Source: Savagea sp. (GTDB lineage: Bacteria > Bacillota > Bacilli > Bacillales_A > Planococcaceae). Taken from it: a stretch of DNA of 16,150 nucleotides. The first letter of the stretch is position 1; every line of letters starts with the position of its first letter. Location of the stretch: positions 1 through 16,150 of the forward strand of contig JASLCF010000118.1 of the NCBI GenBank assembly GCA_030146155.1, read 5' to 3'. Both the position numbers and the translations under genes were made by a program. Of this stretch, positions 8,895 through 14,866 are shown piece by piece. The notes under the pieces were generated by a model. That model was given only the letters and a program-made list of their open reading frames with translations, ran no database searches and had not been told where the DNA came from.

Positions 8895-9106
8895 TCCATT
8901 TCACCTCTTACATGTGGATTCGATAGCAATTGGATTTCTTTATAAAAAGCAAGTATGCGTTCATATATATCTTCTTTCGAGTCGAGTACGATATATTTAG
9001 TGCCAGTCGTTAACGTAATCGTAGTATCAGGAAATGACTCAACGCATTCTATATACAAGGCGTTGATTGTAAATTCTTGCCCATTCAATCTGGTCACTTT
9101 AATCAT
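8891..9106 (-). CDS. flbD: FlbD/SwrD family flagellar protein
   Basis: This 71-residue protein matches the small FlbD family, called SwrD in B. subtilis, where it raises motor power and is needed for swarming. The visible family pattern is MIKVTRLNGQEFTINA, then IECVES.PDTTITLTTG and a KYIVLDSKEDIYERI helix. There is no signal peptide or membrane segment, so it is probably cytoplasmic. The start is unusual: no ribosome binding site lies directly before the ATG. The nearest strong one (AAAGGAGG) lies 38 nt upstream, with a GC-rich stem-loop in between. An in-frame TAG upstream rules out a longer ATG, GTG or TTG start. The gene overlaps fliL by four bases. Confidence 0.92.
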   Translation of the reverse strand: MIKVTRLNGQEFTINALYIECVESFPDTTITLTTGTKYIVLDSKEDIYERILAFYKEIQLLSNPHVRGEME

Positions 9107-9153
9107 GATAATGGGCCGGGCACGAGAATGCCCCTAAGCCCGTCCCTCCTTTT
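9107..9153 (-). promoter_or_regulatory. flbD leader: distant ribosome binding site bridged by a stem-loop
   Basis: Read on the minus strand, AAAGGAGG (9145-9152) is followed by a GC-rich region and then the flbD ATG at 9106. Bases 9138-9141 (GGGC) can pair with 9113-9116 (GCCC), and 9129-9133 (GGGCA) with 9118-9122 (TGCCC), enclosing a six-base loop. Folding this would leave about nine bases between AGGAGG and the ATG instead of 38, close to normal spacing. There is no T-run after the stem, so it is not a typical terminator. That it bridges the ribosome binding site to the start is my inference. Confidence 0.5.
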
Positions 9154-9168
9154 AACTATTAATAGTTA
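9153..9168. repeat. 16-bp perfect AT-rich palindrome at the flgE stop
   Basis: TAACTATT followed directly by AATAGTTA is a perfect 16-base inverted repeat. It includes the flgE stop codon (TAA at 9166-9168) and abuts the flbD ribosome binding site. It could be a weak RNA hairpin (six A/T-dominated pairs, four-base loop) or a binding site, or simply chance in AT-rich DNA. Confidence 0.5.
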
Positions 9169-10119
9169 TCGTTTTAAGTTGACTAATTCTTGTAAAATCT
9201 CATCCGATGTTGTAATGATTCGCGTGTTTGCTTGGAACCCTCGTTGAGCAACAATCATTTCAGTAAATTCTTCACCAAGATCAACGTTTGACATTTCAAG
9301 AGATCCCGATTGCACTGTACCCATACCATTTTCTGTTCCTAACGCCCAGAATGCATCTCCAGAATTTGCTGTTGGCTGATAGTAATTGGCTCCAGATTTT
9401 TGAAGTCCACCCGCATTTGGAAACTTCGCTAATACCAACTGACCTGCTACTCTTAATGTACCTGCACTATCCACAAATGTAACAAGACCATCATTACCAA
9501 TAGACATTGTTTGAGCATCAGTAGGTATTCTCATTGGCTTAACATTATTGGTTGGTTGTTTTCCGTCATTTACATTTTTTTTAGTCCAAATCGTTGAATT
9601 ACCTGTAGTACCAGTGGTAGCTTCAAATAATGGATATGTGTTGCCTAATGCACTCGGCTCATTTACATCACTAAATCCATAGATATATTTTCCATCTTGA
9701 TTCACTAAATATCCTTCATTATCCATATAAAAATTTCCAGCGCGCGTAAACATTTCATTAGCAAAATTTGTAGGCCCGCTAGTTGTCGTCCTTCCAACTC
9801 CATCTGCAACTACAAAAAATCCGTCGCCTTCAAGTGCTAGGTCTAGTGTATTCCCAGTAAACTGTGTAGACCCTCCAGCATGGATTGTATCAACTGCACC
9901 AAGTTGTGCTCCCAGTCCCACTTGCTTCGGGTTTACACCTCCACGTGTAGCAGTTGCTGCAGAAGCCCCTGCTACCGTTTGTGAATACAAATCTTTAAAT
10001 ATCACGCGACCTTTTTTGAAACCGTGTGTGTTGACATTGGCAATATTATTACCAATTACATCTAATTTTGTTTGGAAATTTTTTAAACCTGATATTCCTG
10101 AATACATTGAACGTAGCAT
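9166..10119 (-). CDS. flgE: Flagellar hook protein FlgE (short FlgG-like form)
   Basis: This is a flagellar rod/hook family protein. The N-terminal MLRSMYSGISGLKNFQTKLDVIGNNIANVNT is the axial-protein signature, and the C-terminal EEFTEMIVAQRGFQANTRII forms the matching helix that packs with it in the tubular hook. The middle holds FTRAGNFYMDNEGYLV (125-140) and DGKYIYGF. In Bacillus the gene at this position encodes the hook protein FlgE, though it looks like FlgG by similarity, so either name may be met. At 317 residues it is longer than the B. subtilis protein (about 264, from memory). The extra length seems to lie near 150-195, a Thr/Asn-rich, probably surface-exposed segment. A GAGGAGAG ribosome binding site precedes the ATG. 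Confidence 0.9.
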   Translation of the reverse strand: MLRSMYSGISGLKNFQTKLDVIGNNIANVNTHGFKKGRVIFKDLYSQTVAGASAATATRGGVNPKQVGLGAQLGAVDTIHAGGSTQFTGNTLDLALEGDGFFVVADGVGRTTTSGPTNFANEMFTRAGNFYMDNEGYLVNQDGKYIYGFSDVNEPSALGNTYPLFEATTGTTGNSTIWTKKNVNDGKQPTNNVKPMRIPTDAQTMSIGNDGLVTFVDSAGTLRVAGQLVLAKFPNAGGLQKSGANYYQPTANSGDAFWALGTENGMGTVQSGSLEMSNVDLGEEFTEMIVAQRGFQANTRIITTSDEILQELVNLKR

Positions 10120-10143
10120 ATTTTTCTCTCCTCAATAAGTAGT

Positions 10144-10171
10144 TGCTCTACATCAATCGGTCAGTAGAACA
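10144..10171 (-). other. Stem-loop in the flgE leader
   Basis: The 79-nt gap before flgE is the longest in the cluster. On the minus strand TGTTCTAC (10164-10171) can pair with GTAGAGCA (10144-10151), giving eight pairs including one G-T wobble around a 12-base loop. A weaker stem (GGCA/TGCC, with an inner CCT/AGG) lies just upstream at 10173-10194. Neither is followed by a T-run. They could affect mRNA stability or processing ahead of the highly expressed hook gene; that role is inferred. Confidence 0.4.
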
Positions 10172-10198
10172 TGGCATCCTGAATAGGTCCTGCCTGTT

Positions 10199-10573
10199 TT
10201 ATAAAATAATCGTTCCATCAATATTCGTAAAAATTTGTGCTGCCGCTTCCTCGCGATTCATTGCCGTGATAACTGTATTATTCTTAACACTAATAATCAA
10301 CGCCGCATCTTTTGTCAACAAAAGAGAAGATTGTACGCCTTTTTGTTTAGCTTCATTTACTTTATCCTCGATATCCACCCATTCTGCATCGGTGAATGAA
10401 ATAGCGCGTTCTTCTAAACGTTTAGTCGCATGTTTACTCATTTTGAGTGCTTTTTCTGCTAGGACTTCTTGAAAAGTAGTTTTAAAATGATTACGAGTAA
10501 TTTTAGCTTGTCCTTTTGATAATTGTCCTTGCGGTTGAATAGCGGGAAGACGATGAAATTGAATCTGTTTCAT
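10199..10573 (-). CDS. Flagellar operon protein of unknown function (TIGR02530 / Flagellar_put type)
   Basis: This 124-residue protein belongs, as I recognise it, to the uncharacterised 'flagellar operon protein' family found between flgD and flgE in many Firmicutes. The pattern includes FHRLPAIQP at the start, a basic helix LKMSKHATKRLEERAI (43-58), then EWVDIEDKVNEAKQKG (65-79), LLLTKDAALIISVKNNTVITAM (85-105) and a conserved-looking end IFTNIDGTIIL. It has no signal peptide or membrane segment. It starts 11 nt after flgD, with AGGAGG overlapping the flgD stop codon. Its position among the fliK, flgD and flgE genes suggests a part in hook assembly or export, but no biochemical role can be read from the sequence. 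Confidence 0.85.
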   Translation of the reverse strand: MKQIQFHRLPAIQPQGQLSKGQAKITRNHFKTTFQEVLAEKALKMSKHATKRLEERAISFTDAEWVDIEDKVNEAKQKGVQSSLLLTKDAALIISVKNNTVITAMNREEAAAQIFTNIDGTIIL

Positions 10574-10584
10574 AAACAGTCCTC

Positions 10585-11247
10585 CTATTTAGAAATCGTT
10601 GTAATGTCTGATGAACTAATTTGTTTACCGTTCGCTAAAATAAATTGTACTTTTCCTTCTTTCATCGTGACGGATACCACTTCAGCAGTTTGTTCCTCTT
10701 CACCATAAGTGACTGTTTTACCAATCAGCATACTTGCGTCGACTAGGCTATTAGATCCGCCCACAGTGCCTTTCCCTTGGTGAACTTCTGAAATGTTTGC
10801 AGGTGTAATTTCTTTACCATTATCCAAAGTGAACACGGCAATGCCATCTTTATACTTAATGGATTGAATGGTGTTTGTTCCTTCAGCAATAATCGGTTTT
10901 CCATCTGCATCTTTATCTTTCGTGACTTCATGCCACTTCACTGTTTGTCCGACAAATTGATTGTATTGAATCAACTGTGCATCGGTTTGTGATTTAGCAA
11001 ATTTTTCAAAAGCAGAAGCCATATTCATCGTTTGTTCAAGCGCTGAAAACTGAGCCATTTGTGCGATAAATTCATTATCCTTCATCGGATTCGTTGGGTC
11101 TTGATTTTGCAATTGTGCAATTAAAATTTTCATAAAAGCATCTTTCCCCATTGAATCTGGGCCCGTCACACGTTGGTCGCGTTTTTTATTGAGCAAGTAC
11201 ATCGACTCTTCAATCGGTCGCTGTTGCCCTGAAATATTTTCTGGCAT
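10585..11247 (-). CDS. flgD: FlgD, hook-cap/hook assembly protein with duplicated C-terminal domain
   Basis: FlgD caps the growing hook so that hook subunits can add beneath it. The FlgD signature is clear at residues 34-76: GKDAFMKILIAQLQNQDP, NPMKDNEFIAQMAQFSALEQ. The protein has 220 residues, against about 140 in B. subtilis (from memory). The extra length comes from a second copy of the small C-terminal domain: copy 1 at about 98-155 (VGQTV...DGIAVFTLDNGKEI) and copy 2 at about 174-218 (IGKTV...EGKVQFILANGKQI). A Gly/Ser-rich spacer (156-170) separates them. The ATG overlaps the fliK stop by one base (TAATG), with GGAGG upstream inside fliK. Confidence 0.93.
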   Translation of the reverse strand: MPENISGQQRPIEESMYLLNKKRDQRVTGPDSMGKDAFMKILIAQLQNQDPTNPMKDNEFIAQMAQFSALEQTMNMASAFEKFAKSQTDAQLIQYNQFVGQTVKWHEVTKDKDADGKPIIAEGTNTIQSIKYKDGIAVFTLDNGKEITPANISEVHQGKGTVGGSNSLVDASMLIGKTVTYGEEEQTAEVVSVTMKEGKVQFILANGKQISSSDITTISK

Positions 11248-12470
11248 TATTCTTCCTCCAATCGTATTAAATAGTCAGCAAAACTTTCAAACTCTTCTTC
11301 CGATTCTTCGTCGGTATTTTGTTGTTGCTGTTGTGCTTGTTGGTCTTGTCGTTGTTGTTGAAGTAATTGCTCGCGTTCAGAACGCTCTGAACCTTGCAAC
11401 ATCTGTGCGACTTCAATTCGTTCTACTTGTAAGTTTTGGGCCGTAAAAGAAGCGCGTAATTGGTGTAATTGTTTATCTAACATTTCTCTCGCTGTTGCAG
11501 ATGACGCAAGTATTCTTGCAGACAACACACCGTTCAACTCATGAAGTTCTATGCGTAATGTCCCTAGATGCTCAGGATACAAGCGAATAGCGATACGGTT
11601 TGCCCCTCCAATTTGACCGAAGTTGGCACGTTGTAATACGGCTTGCAATTGCTTCATTAACTCTTCACTACGACTTACTTGTGTTGTTTCAGCAACAATC
11701 GTTTGGAAACTTACCCCGCGATTGAAGTGTGTATGGTTCCCTATTAAATCGAAGGCATTGGCTTTAGGTTTGGCTTCAACTGCAGTGGCTACCCGTTCTT
11801 GTTGTGTGCTCATGAATTGTTCGAGTTGATGTTGAAATTGTTCCAGTTGACGCATTTGTCCACTGTGTAAATCAGCTTGTGGAGCAACTGCGGCCAAATA
11901 GTGTGTCAAAACGGTAAAAATGGCTACGTTTTGATAATCAGTCATATCCACTTGTTCTAACTGTTCAATAAATACAGACAGCTGTTCTAAAAATGCAAAG
12001 AAATCAAGTGTGCCGTCTTTCATCGGAAATTCAAAGCCTAAATCCTTTAATAATTCAGGTATTTCTTCCATTTTAATTAACGTATCTAACACATCTTGTA
12101 AAGAAGCTTGAAAAGGAATTTTCTCTGCAATCTCGCTTAATGATAAGACTGTTTCTTGCTCTTCTGTTGAAAGAATCTTCGGTGGCAACCCTTCTGCATT
12201 TAATGTAAGGAGTAGTTCTTCTAATCGCTCGGCTAATTCATCAACAGGTAATTGTGGTACTTCATCCAATAATTGCTTCAATTCTGTAGTAGAATACGCA
12301 GTATCTCCAGATTGAAGTTTAGATTCTTCTAACTGATGTCCATTCATGACTTGACCGTAAATATTAGAAAATGTTGTATTTTCTTTGGATAACTGAGTAG
12401 CTCCTGACCCTTTAGCAGGATTCACGGTAGCTTGATGGGTTACTTGCATTTGCATAAAAGAAACATTCAT
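11247..12470 (-). CDS. fliK: FliK, hook-length control protein
   Basis: FliK measures hook length and makes FlhB switch the export apparatus to filament substrates. The 407-residue protein has a variable N-terminal and central region with many Leu/Glu-rich helices. The conserved C-terminal FliK domain lies at about 285-355 (NRIAIRLYPEHLGTLRIELH, then LDKQLHQLRASFTAQNLQVERIEV). After it comes a Gln-rich run and an acidic tail (about 365-407). The gene has the best ribosome binding site in the window, AAAGGAGGTGA. It sits between a motE-like gene and flgD, as in Bacillus. The N-terminal part is poorly conserved in the family; the call rests on the C-terminal domain and on position. Confidence 0.93.
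   Translation of the reverse strand: MNVSFMQMQVTHQATVNPAKGSGATQLSKENTTFSNIYGQVMNGHQLEESKLQSGDTAYSTTELKQLLDEVPQLPVDELAERLEELLLTLNAEGLPPKILSTEEQETVLSLSEIAEKIPFQASLQDVLDTLIKMEEIPELLKDLGFEFPMKDGTLDFFAFLEQLSVFIEQLEQVDMTDYQNVAIFTVLTHYLAAVAPQADLHSGQMRQLEQFQHQLEQFMSTQQERVATAVEAKPKANAFDLIGNHTHFNRGVSFQTIVAETTQVSRSEELMKQLQAVLQRANFGQIGGANRIAIRLYPEHLGTLRIELHELNGVLSARILASSATAREMLDKQLHQLRASFTAQNLQVERIEVAQMLQGSERSEREQLLQQQRQDQQAQQQQQNTDEESEEEFESFADYLIRLEEE
11319..11363 (-). repeat. Gln-codon low-complexity tract in fliK
   Basis: A run of mostly CAA/CAG codons encodes residues 370-384 of FliK, of which eleven or so of fifteen are Gln. Such triplet-rich tracts can change length by replication slippage in whole codons. 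Confidence 0.7.
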
Positions 12471-12479
12471 TTTTGTCTG

Positions 12480-12490
12480 TCACCTCCTTT
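12480..12490 (-). promoter_or_regulatory. Near-perfect ribosome binding site of fliK
   Basis: AAAGGAGGTGA on the minus strand matches the anti-Shine-Dalgarno end of 16S rRNA over all eleven bases and lies nine bases before the fliK ATG. fliK does not overlap the gene upstream, so it probably initiates independently and efficiently. Confidence 0.8.
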
Positions 12491-12502
12491 CAAATCCATT
12501 GC

Positions 12503-13087
12503 TTATTTTGAAAGTAATGTTGCGAACTTAGCGGCTGCAGTAGGTTCCATTTTCTCTAAAATTTTGGCTATAGTTTCCGGTTTTAATTGCGATAAAATTT
12601 TCAATGCTTCCACTTCATTCATTTCAATTAAAATAGGTGCGGCAGCCTTTGCAGACATCTTTTCAAAGGTTGATACGATTTCAGTAAACTCTTTTTTGGT
12701 TTCTGCTTGGTTTTGAACTAATTTCTCAATTTCCATCTGTAACTTTTCTTGTTCGATTAACAACAGTTCATTCTCTTCTTTAGCCGTTGCTAACTGTTGC
12801 TGTATTTTCTTTAAATCACTATCTTTTTGTTGCATAGCTGCTTGTAGTTCGACTAATTTTTCTTGAGAAGCTAGCGCATTTTTATCTAGTACACCTTCTT
12901 TTTCAGATGATTCACTAGTTATCATTTTTTTAGCCTGATCAATGACATTAATATCAGCTACTTTCGCTACGATTAAGAGAATTGCAGAAATAAATAAGAG
13001 TGGGACGATAATCCATAATAACAAGCGTTTGAGAAGGGATGGTTTCTTTTTCTCTTCATATAATTCGTCTAATTCTTCGTTCTCCAC
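12503..13087 (-). CDS. ylxF: MotE/YlxF-like membrane coiled-coil protein with MgtE_N-like domain
   Basis: This 194-residue protein matches the gene found between fliJ and fliK in Bacillales (ylxF in B. subtilis, a MotE-type protein). It has a short acidic cytoplasmic N-terminus, one membrane helix (about 22-42) and a long coiled coil (about 75-145, rich in Gln, Glu and Lys). The C-terminal helical segment AAPILIEMNEVEALKILSQLKPETIAKILEKM (split here at residues 150-167 and 168-181) resembles the MgtE N-terminal domain found in magnesium transporters. No transporter pore is present. It starts with GTG directly after the fliJ stop, served by a GGAGGG site. A structural or stator-related role is plausible from context, but I infer it only weakly. 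Confidence 0.85.
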   Translation of the reverse strand: MENEELDELYEEKKKPSLLKRLLLWIIVPLLFISAILLIVAKVADINVIDQAKKMITSESSEKEGVLDKNALASQEKLVELQAAMQQKDSDLKKIQQQLATAKEENELLLIEQEKLQMEIEKLVQNQAETKKEFTEIVSTFEKMSAKAAAPILIEMNEVEALKILSQLKPETIAKILEKMEPTAAAKFATLLSK

Positions 13088-13540
13088 TTAATTCCCTCCT
13101 CGATTCCTTGTATATTGTTGCGTAGAAATTTCATCTAAGAAAAGAGCTTCTTTATGTTGTTCTTCTTCTAAAAAGAGTTCAACGTCTTTTTCACGCATTT
13201 TTTCATACTTCTTGACTTCAATCGTGTCTTCAAGTAATTTCTCTTCATACCAATTCATGCGGGCACGATGGTCGATTACTTGTTGTTGTACTTCTGCAAT
13301 GAGTCGTTCTAATTTTTCAAGATACTGTGTCGTTAATTTAATCTGCTCGATGGAAAAACCCGCCGCTAGTTTATTTTCATAATCAGCAATGAGTTGCTCT
13401 TTCTTTTTCAACAGTTCATACAGTCTTGTTGCAACCTGTTCGAATTGATCAACTGCACCTTTATAATCCGCTTCTGTTTCATTTTTCTTCTGTTCTTGAT
13501 ACGTTAAAATATGTTCGAAACGGTAGTGATATTGCGTCAT
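13088..13540 (-). CDS. fliJ: FliJ, flagellar export ATPase stalk/chaperone-escort protein
   Basis: FliJ is a coiled-coil protein that sits in the FliI ATPase ring, links it to FlhA and helps recycle export chaperones. The 150 residues are almost wholly helical and charged, starting with YHYRFEHILTYQEQKKNE, the usual FliJ opening. No membrane segment is present. The ATG overlaps the fliI stop by four bases (ATGA) with an AGGGGG site inside fliI. The next gene follows without any gap. The sequence is divergent, as is normal for this family; position between fliI and ylxF supports the call. Confidence 0.93.
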   Translation of the reverse strand: MTQYHYRFEHILTYQEQKKNETEADYKGAVDQFEQVATRLYELLKKKEQLIADYENKLAAGFSIEQIKLTTQYLEKLERLIAEVQQQVIDHRARMNWYEEKLLEDTIEVKKYEKMREKDVELFLEEEQHKEALFLDEISTQQYTRNRGGN

Positions 13541-14865
13541 CTTGGTTGACCCCCTGCTGCTAAAGCAATCAGTTCATTCACCGTGTCTTCTGAAGAGATA
13601 TTATCTTTAAACCCTTGTTTTAAAAACTGGGTAATGAGCGGTTCATATTCGATGGCTTCGTCAATTTCTCTAGAAGTCCCTCGTTTATAGGCCCCAATGT
13701 TGATTAAATCTTCAGATTTATGATAGGTGTAATACAGTTCTCTCAAGCGTTCAGCGGCTTTCACATGTTCGTCGGATGCGATATGATTCATTAATCGACT
13801 TACACTTTTCAACACATTAATTGCTGGATACTGCCCCTTGTTGGCTAGCGTACGGTCTAATACAATATGACCGTCCAAAATGCCTCGTACTGCATCTGCA
13901 ATCGGTTCATTCATATCATCTCCGTCTACAAGAACCGTATAAAAAGCTGTAATCGAACCTAATTCATTCGTCCCAGTCCGTTCGAGTAACTTAGGTAAAA
14001 TCGAGAAAACAGAAGGCGTGTATCCTCTCGTAGCAGGTGGTTCTCCAACAGCTAAGCCGATTTCACGTTGAGCCATCGCAACTCGTGTAACAGAGTCCAT
14101 CATCAACATGACGTTTTTTCCTTTATCTCGGAAATATTCTGCAATCGCTGTGGCTGTGAATGCCCCTTTTATCCGCATTAAAGCGGGCTGGTCACTCGTT
14201 GCAGCAACAACAATTGTCTTTTTCAATCCTTCAGGACCTAAATCTCTGTCAATGAATTCTCTCACTTCACGTCCACGTTCACCAATTAAGGCAATGACGT
14301 TAATATCTGCTTCTGTATTTCGTGCAATCATACCGAGGAGCGTACTTTTCCCTACTCCTGAACCTGCAAAAATCCCTACCCTTTGGCCATTCCCGACAGT
14401 CAACATGCCGTCAATTGCCTTAACACCTACTGCTAGTGGGTCGTCAATGGTAGGGCGTGTTAATACATTGGGAGGATCTTGTTCAGTTCGGACTGTCGTG
14501 AGCCCTTTCGGTAAAGGAGACTGGTCAATCGGATGTCCGAGAGAATCCAGGACTTGCCCTATGAGGCCCATTCCAACTTTAACTTCTAATGGTTTTCCTA
14601 AGCCCTCCACTAAACAGCCACTCGCAATGTCTTGAATATGAGTGTAAGGCATTAAAATGACAATTTCTTCTCGAAAGCCGACAACTTCCGCCATAATAAT
14701 CGACGGTCCTGTTGCTGAATGAATGTGAATATGGCAGACATCGCCCACGGAACTTTCAGGACCTTGTGATTCAATCATCAGTCCTACCACACGAATGACA
14801 CGTCCATACTTCTTATGCGTCTCTAAATTCGGAATAGTTGCGATTAAATCGACTGCCTTTTTCAC
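13537..14865 (-). CDS. fliI: FliI, flagellum-specific export ATPase
   Basis: FliI is the F1-beta-like ATPase that powers or primes flagellar protein export on the cytoplasmic side of the gate. The 442 residues contain the Walker A motif GSGVGKST (168-175), the GERGRE motif with the catalytic Glu (E196), Walker B VMLMMD (252-257) and the GEPPATRGYTPSVF stretch of the type III ATPase family. The start is GTG: the overlapping ATG at 14867 is followed at once by a stop in its own frame, and the GTG frame gives a normal N-terminus (MKKAVDLIATIPNLET). One base separates it from fliH, with a modest GGGG site in the fliH end. It overlaps fliJ by four bases. Confidence 0.98.
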   Translation of the reverse strand: MKKAVDLIATIPNLETHKKYGRVIRVVGLMIESQGPESSVGDVCHIHIHSATGPSIIMAEVVGFREEIVILMPYTHIQDIASGCLVEGLGKPLEVKVGMGLIGQVLDSLGHPIDQSPLPKGLTTVRTEQDPPNVLTRPTIDDPLAVGVKAIDGMLTVGNGQRVGIFAGSGVGKSTLLGMIARNTEADINVIALIGERGREVREFIDRDLGPEGLKKTIVVAATSDQPALMRIKGAFTATAIAEYFRDKGKNVMLMMDSVTRVAMAQREIGLAVGEPPATRGYTPSVFSILPKLLERTGTNELGSITAFYTVLVDGDDMNEPIADAVRGILDGHIVLDRTLANKGQYPAINVLKSVSRLMNHIASDEHVKAAERLRELYYTYHKSEDLINIGAYKRGTSREIDEAIEYEPLITQFLKQGFKDNISSEDTVNELIALAAGGQPR

Positions 14866-14866
14866 A

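Noticed and set aside
9113..9141. GC-rich hairpin as a transcription terminator after flgE
   Set aside because: No T-run follows the stem, and flbD starts immediately after it in a tightly packed operon.
10120..10198. flgE leader as a riboswitch (for example cyclic-di-GMP)
   Set aside because: The 79-nt gap is short and I could find no conserved riboswitch core; only simple stems are visible.
14108..14635. A 175-codon open frame on the plus strand inside fliI
   Set aside because: It lies wholly antisense to a clearly conserved ATPase gene, has no recognisable domain, and its composition mirrors the fliI codons. It is a shadow frame.
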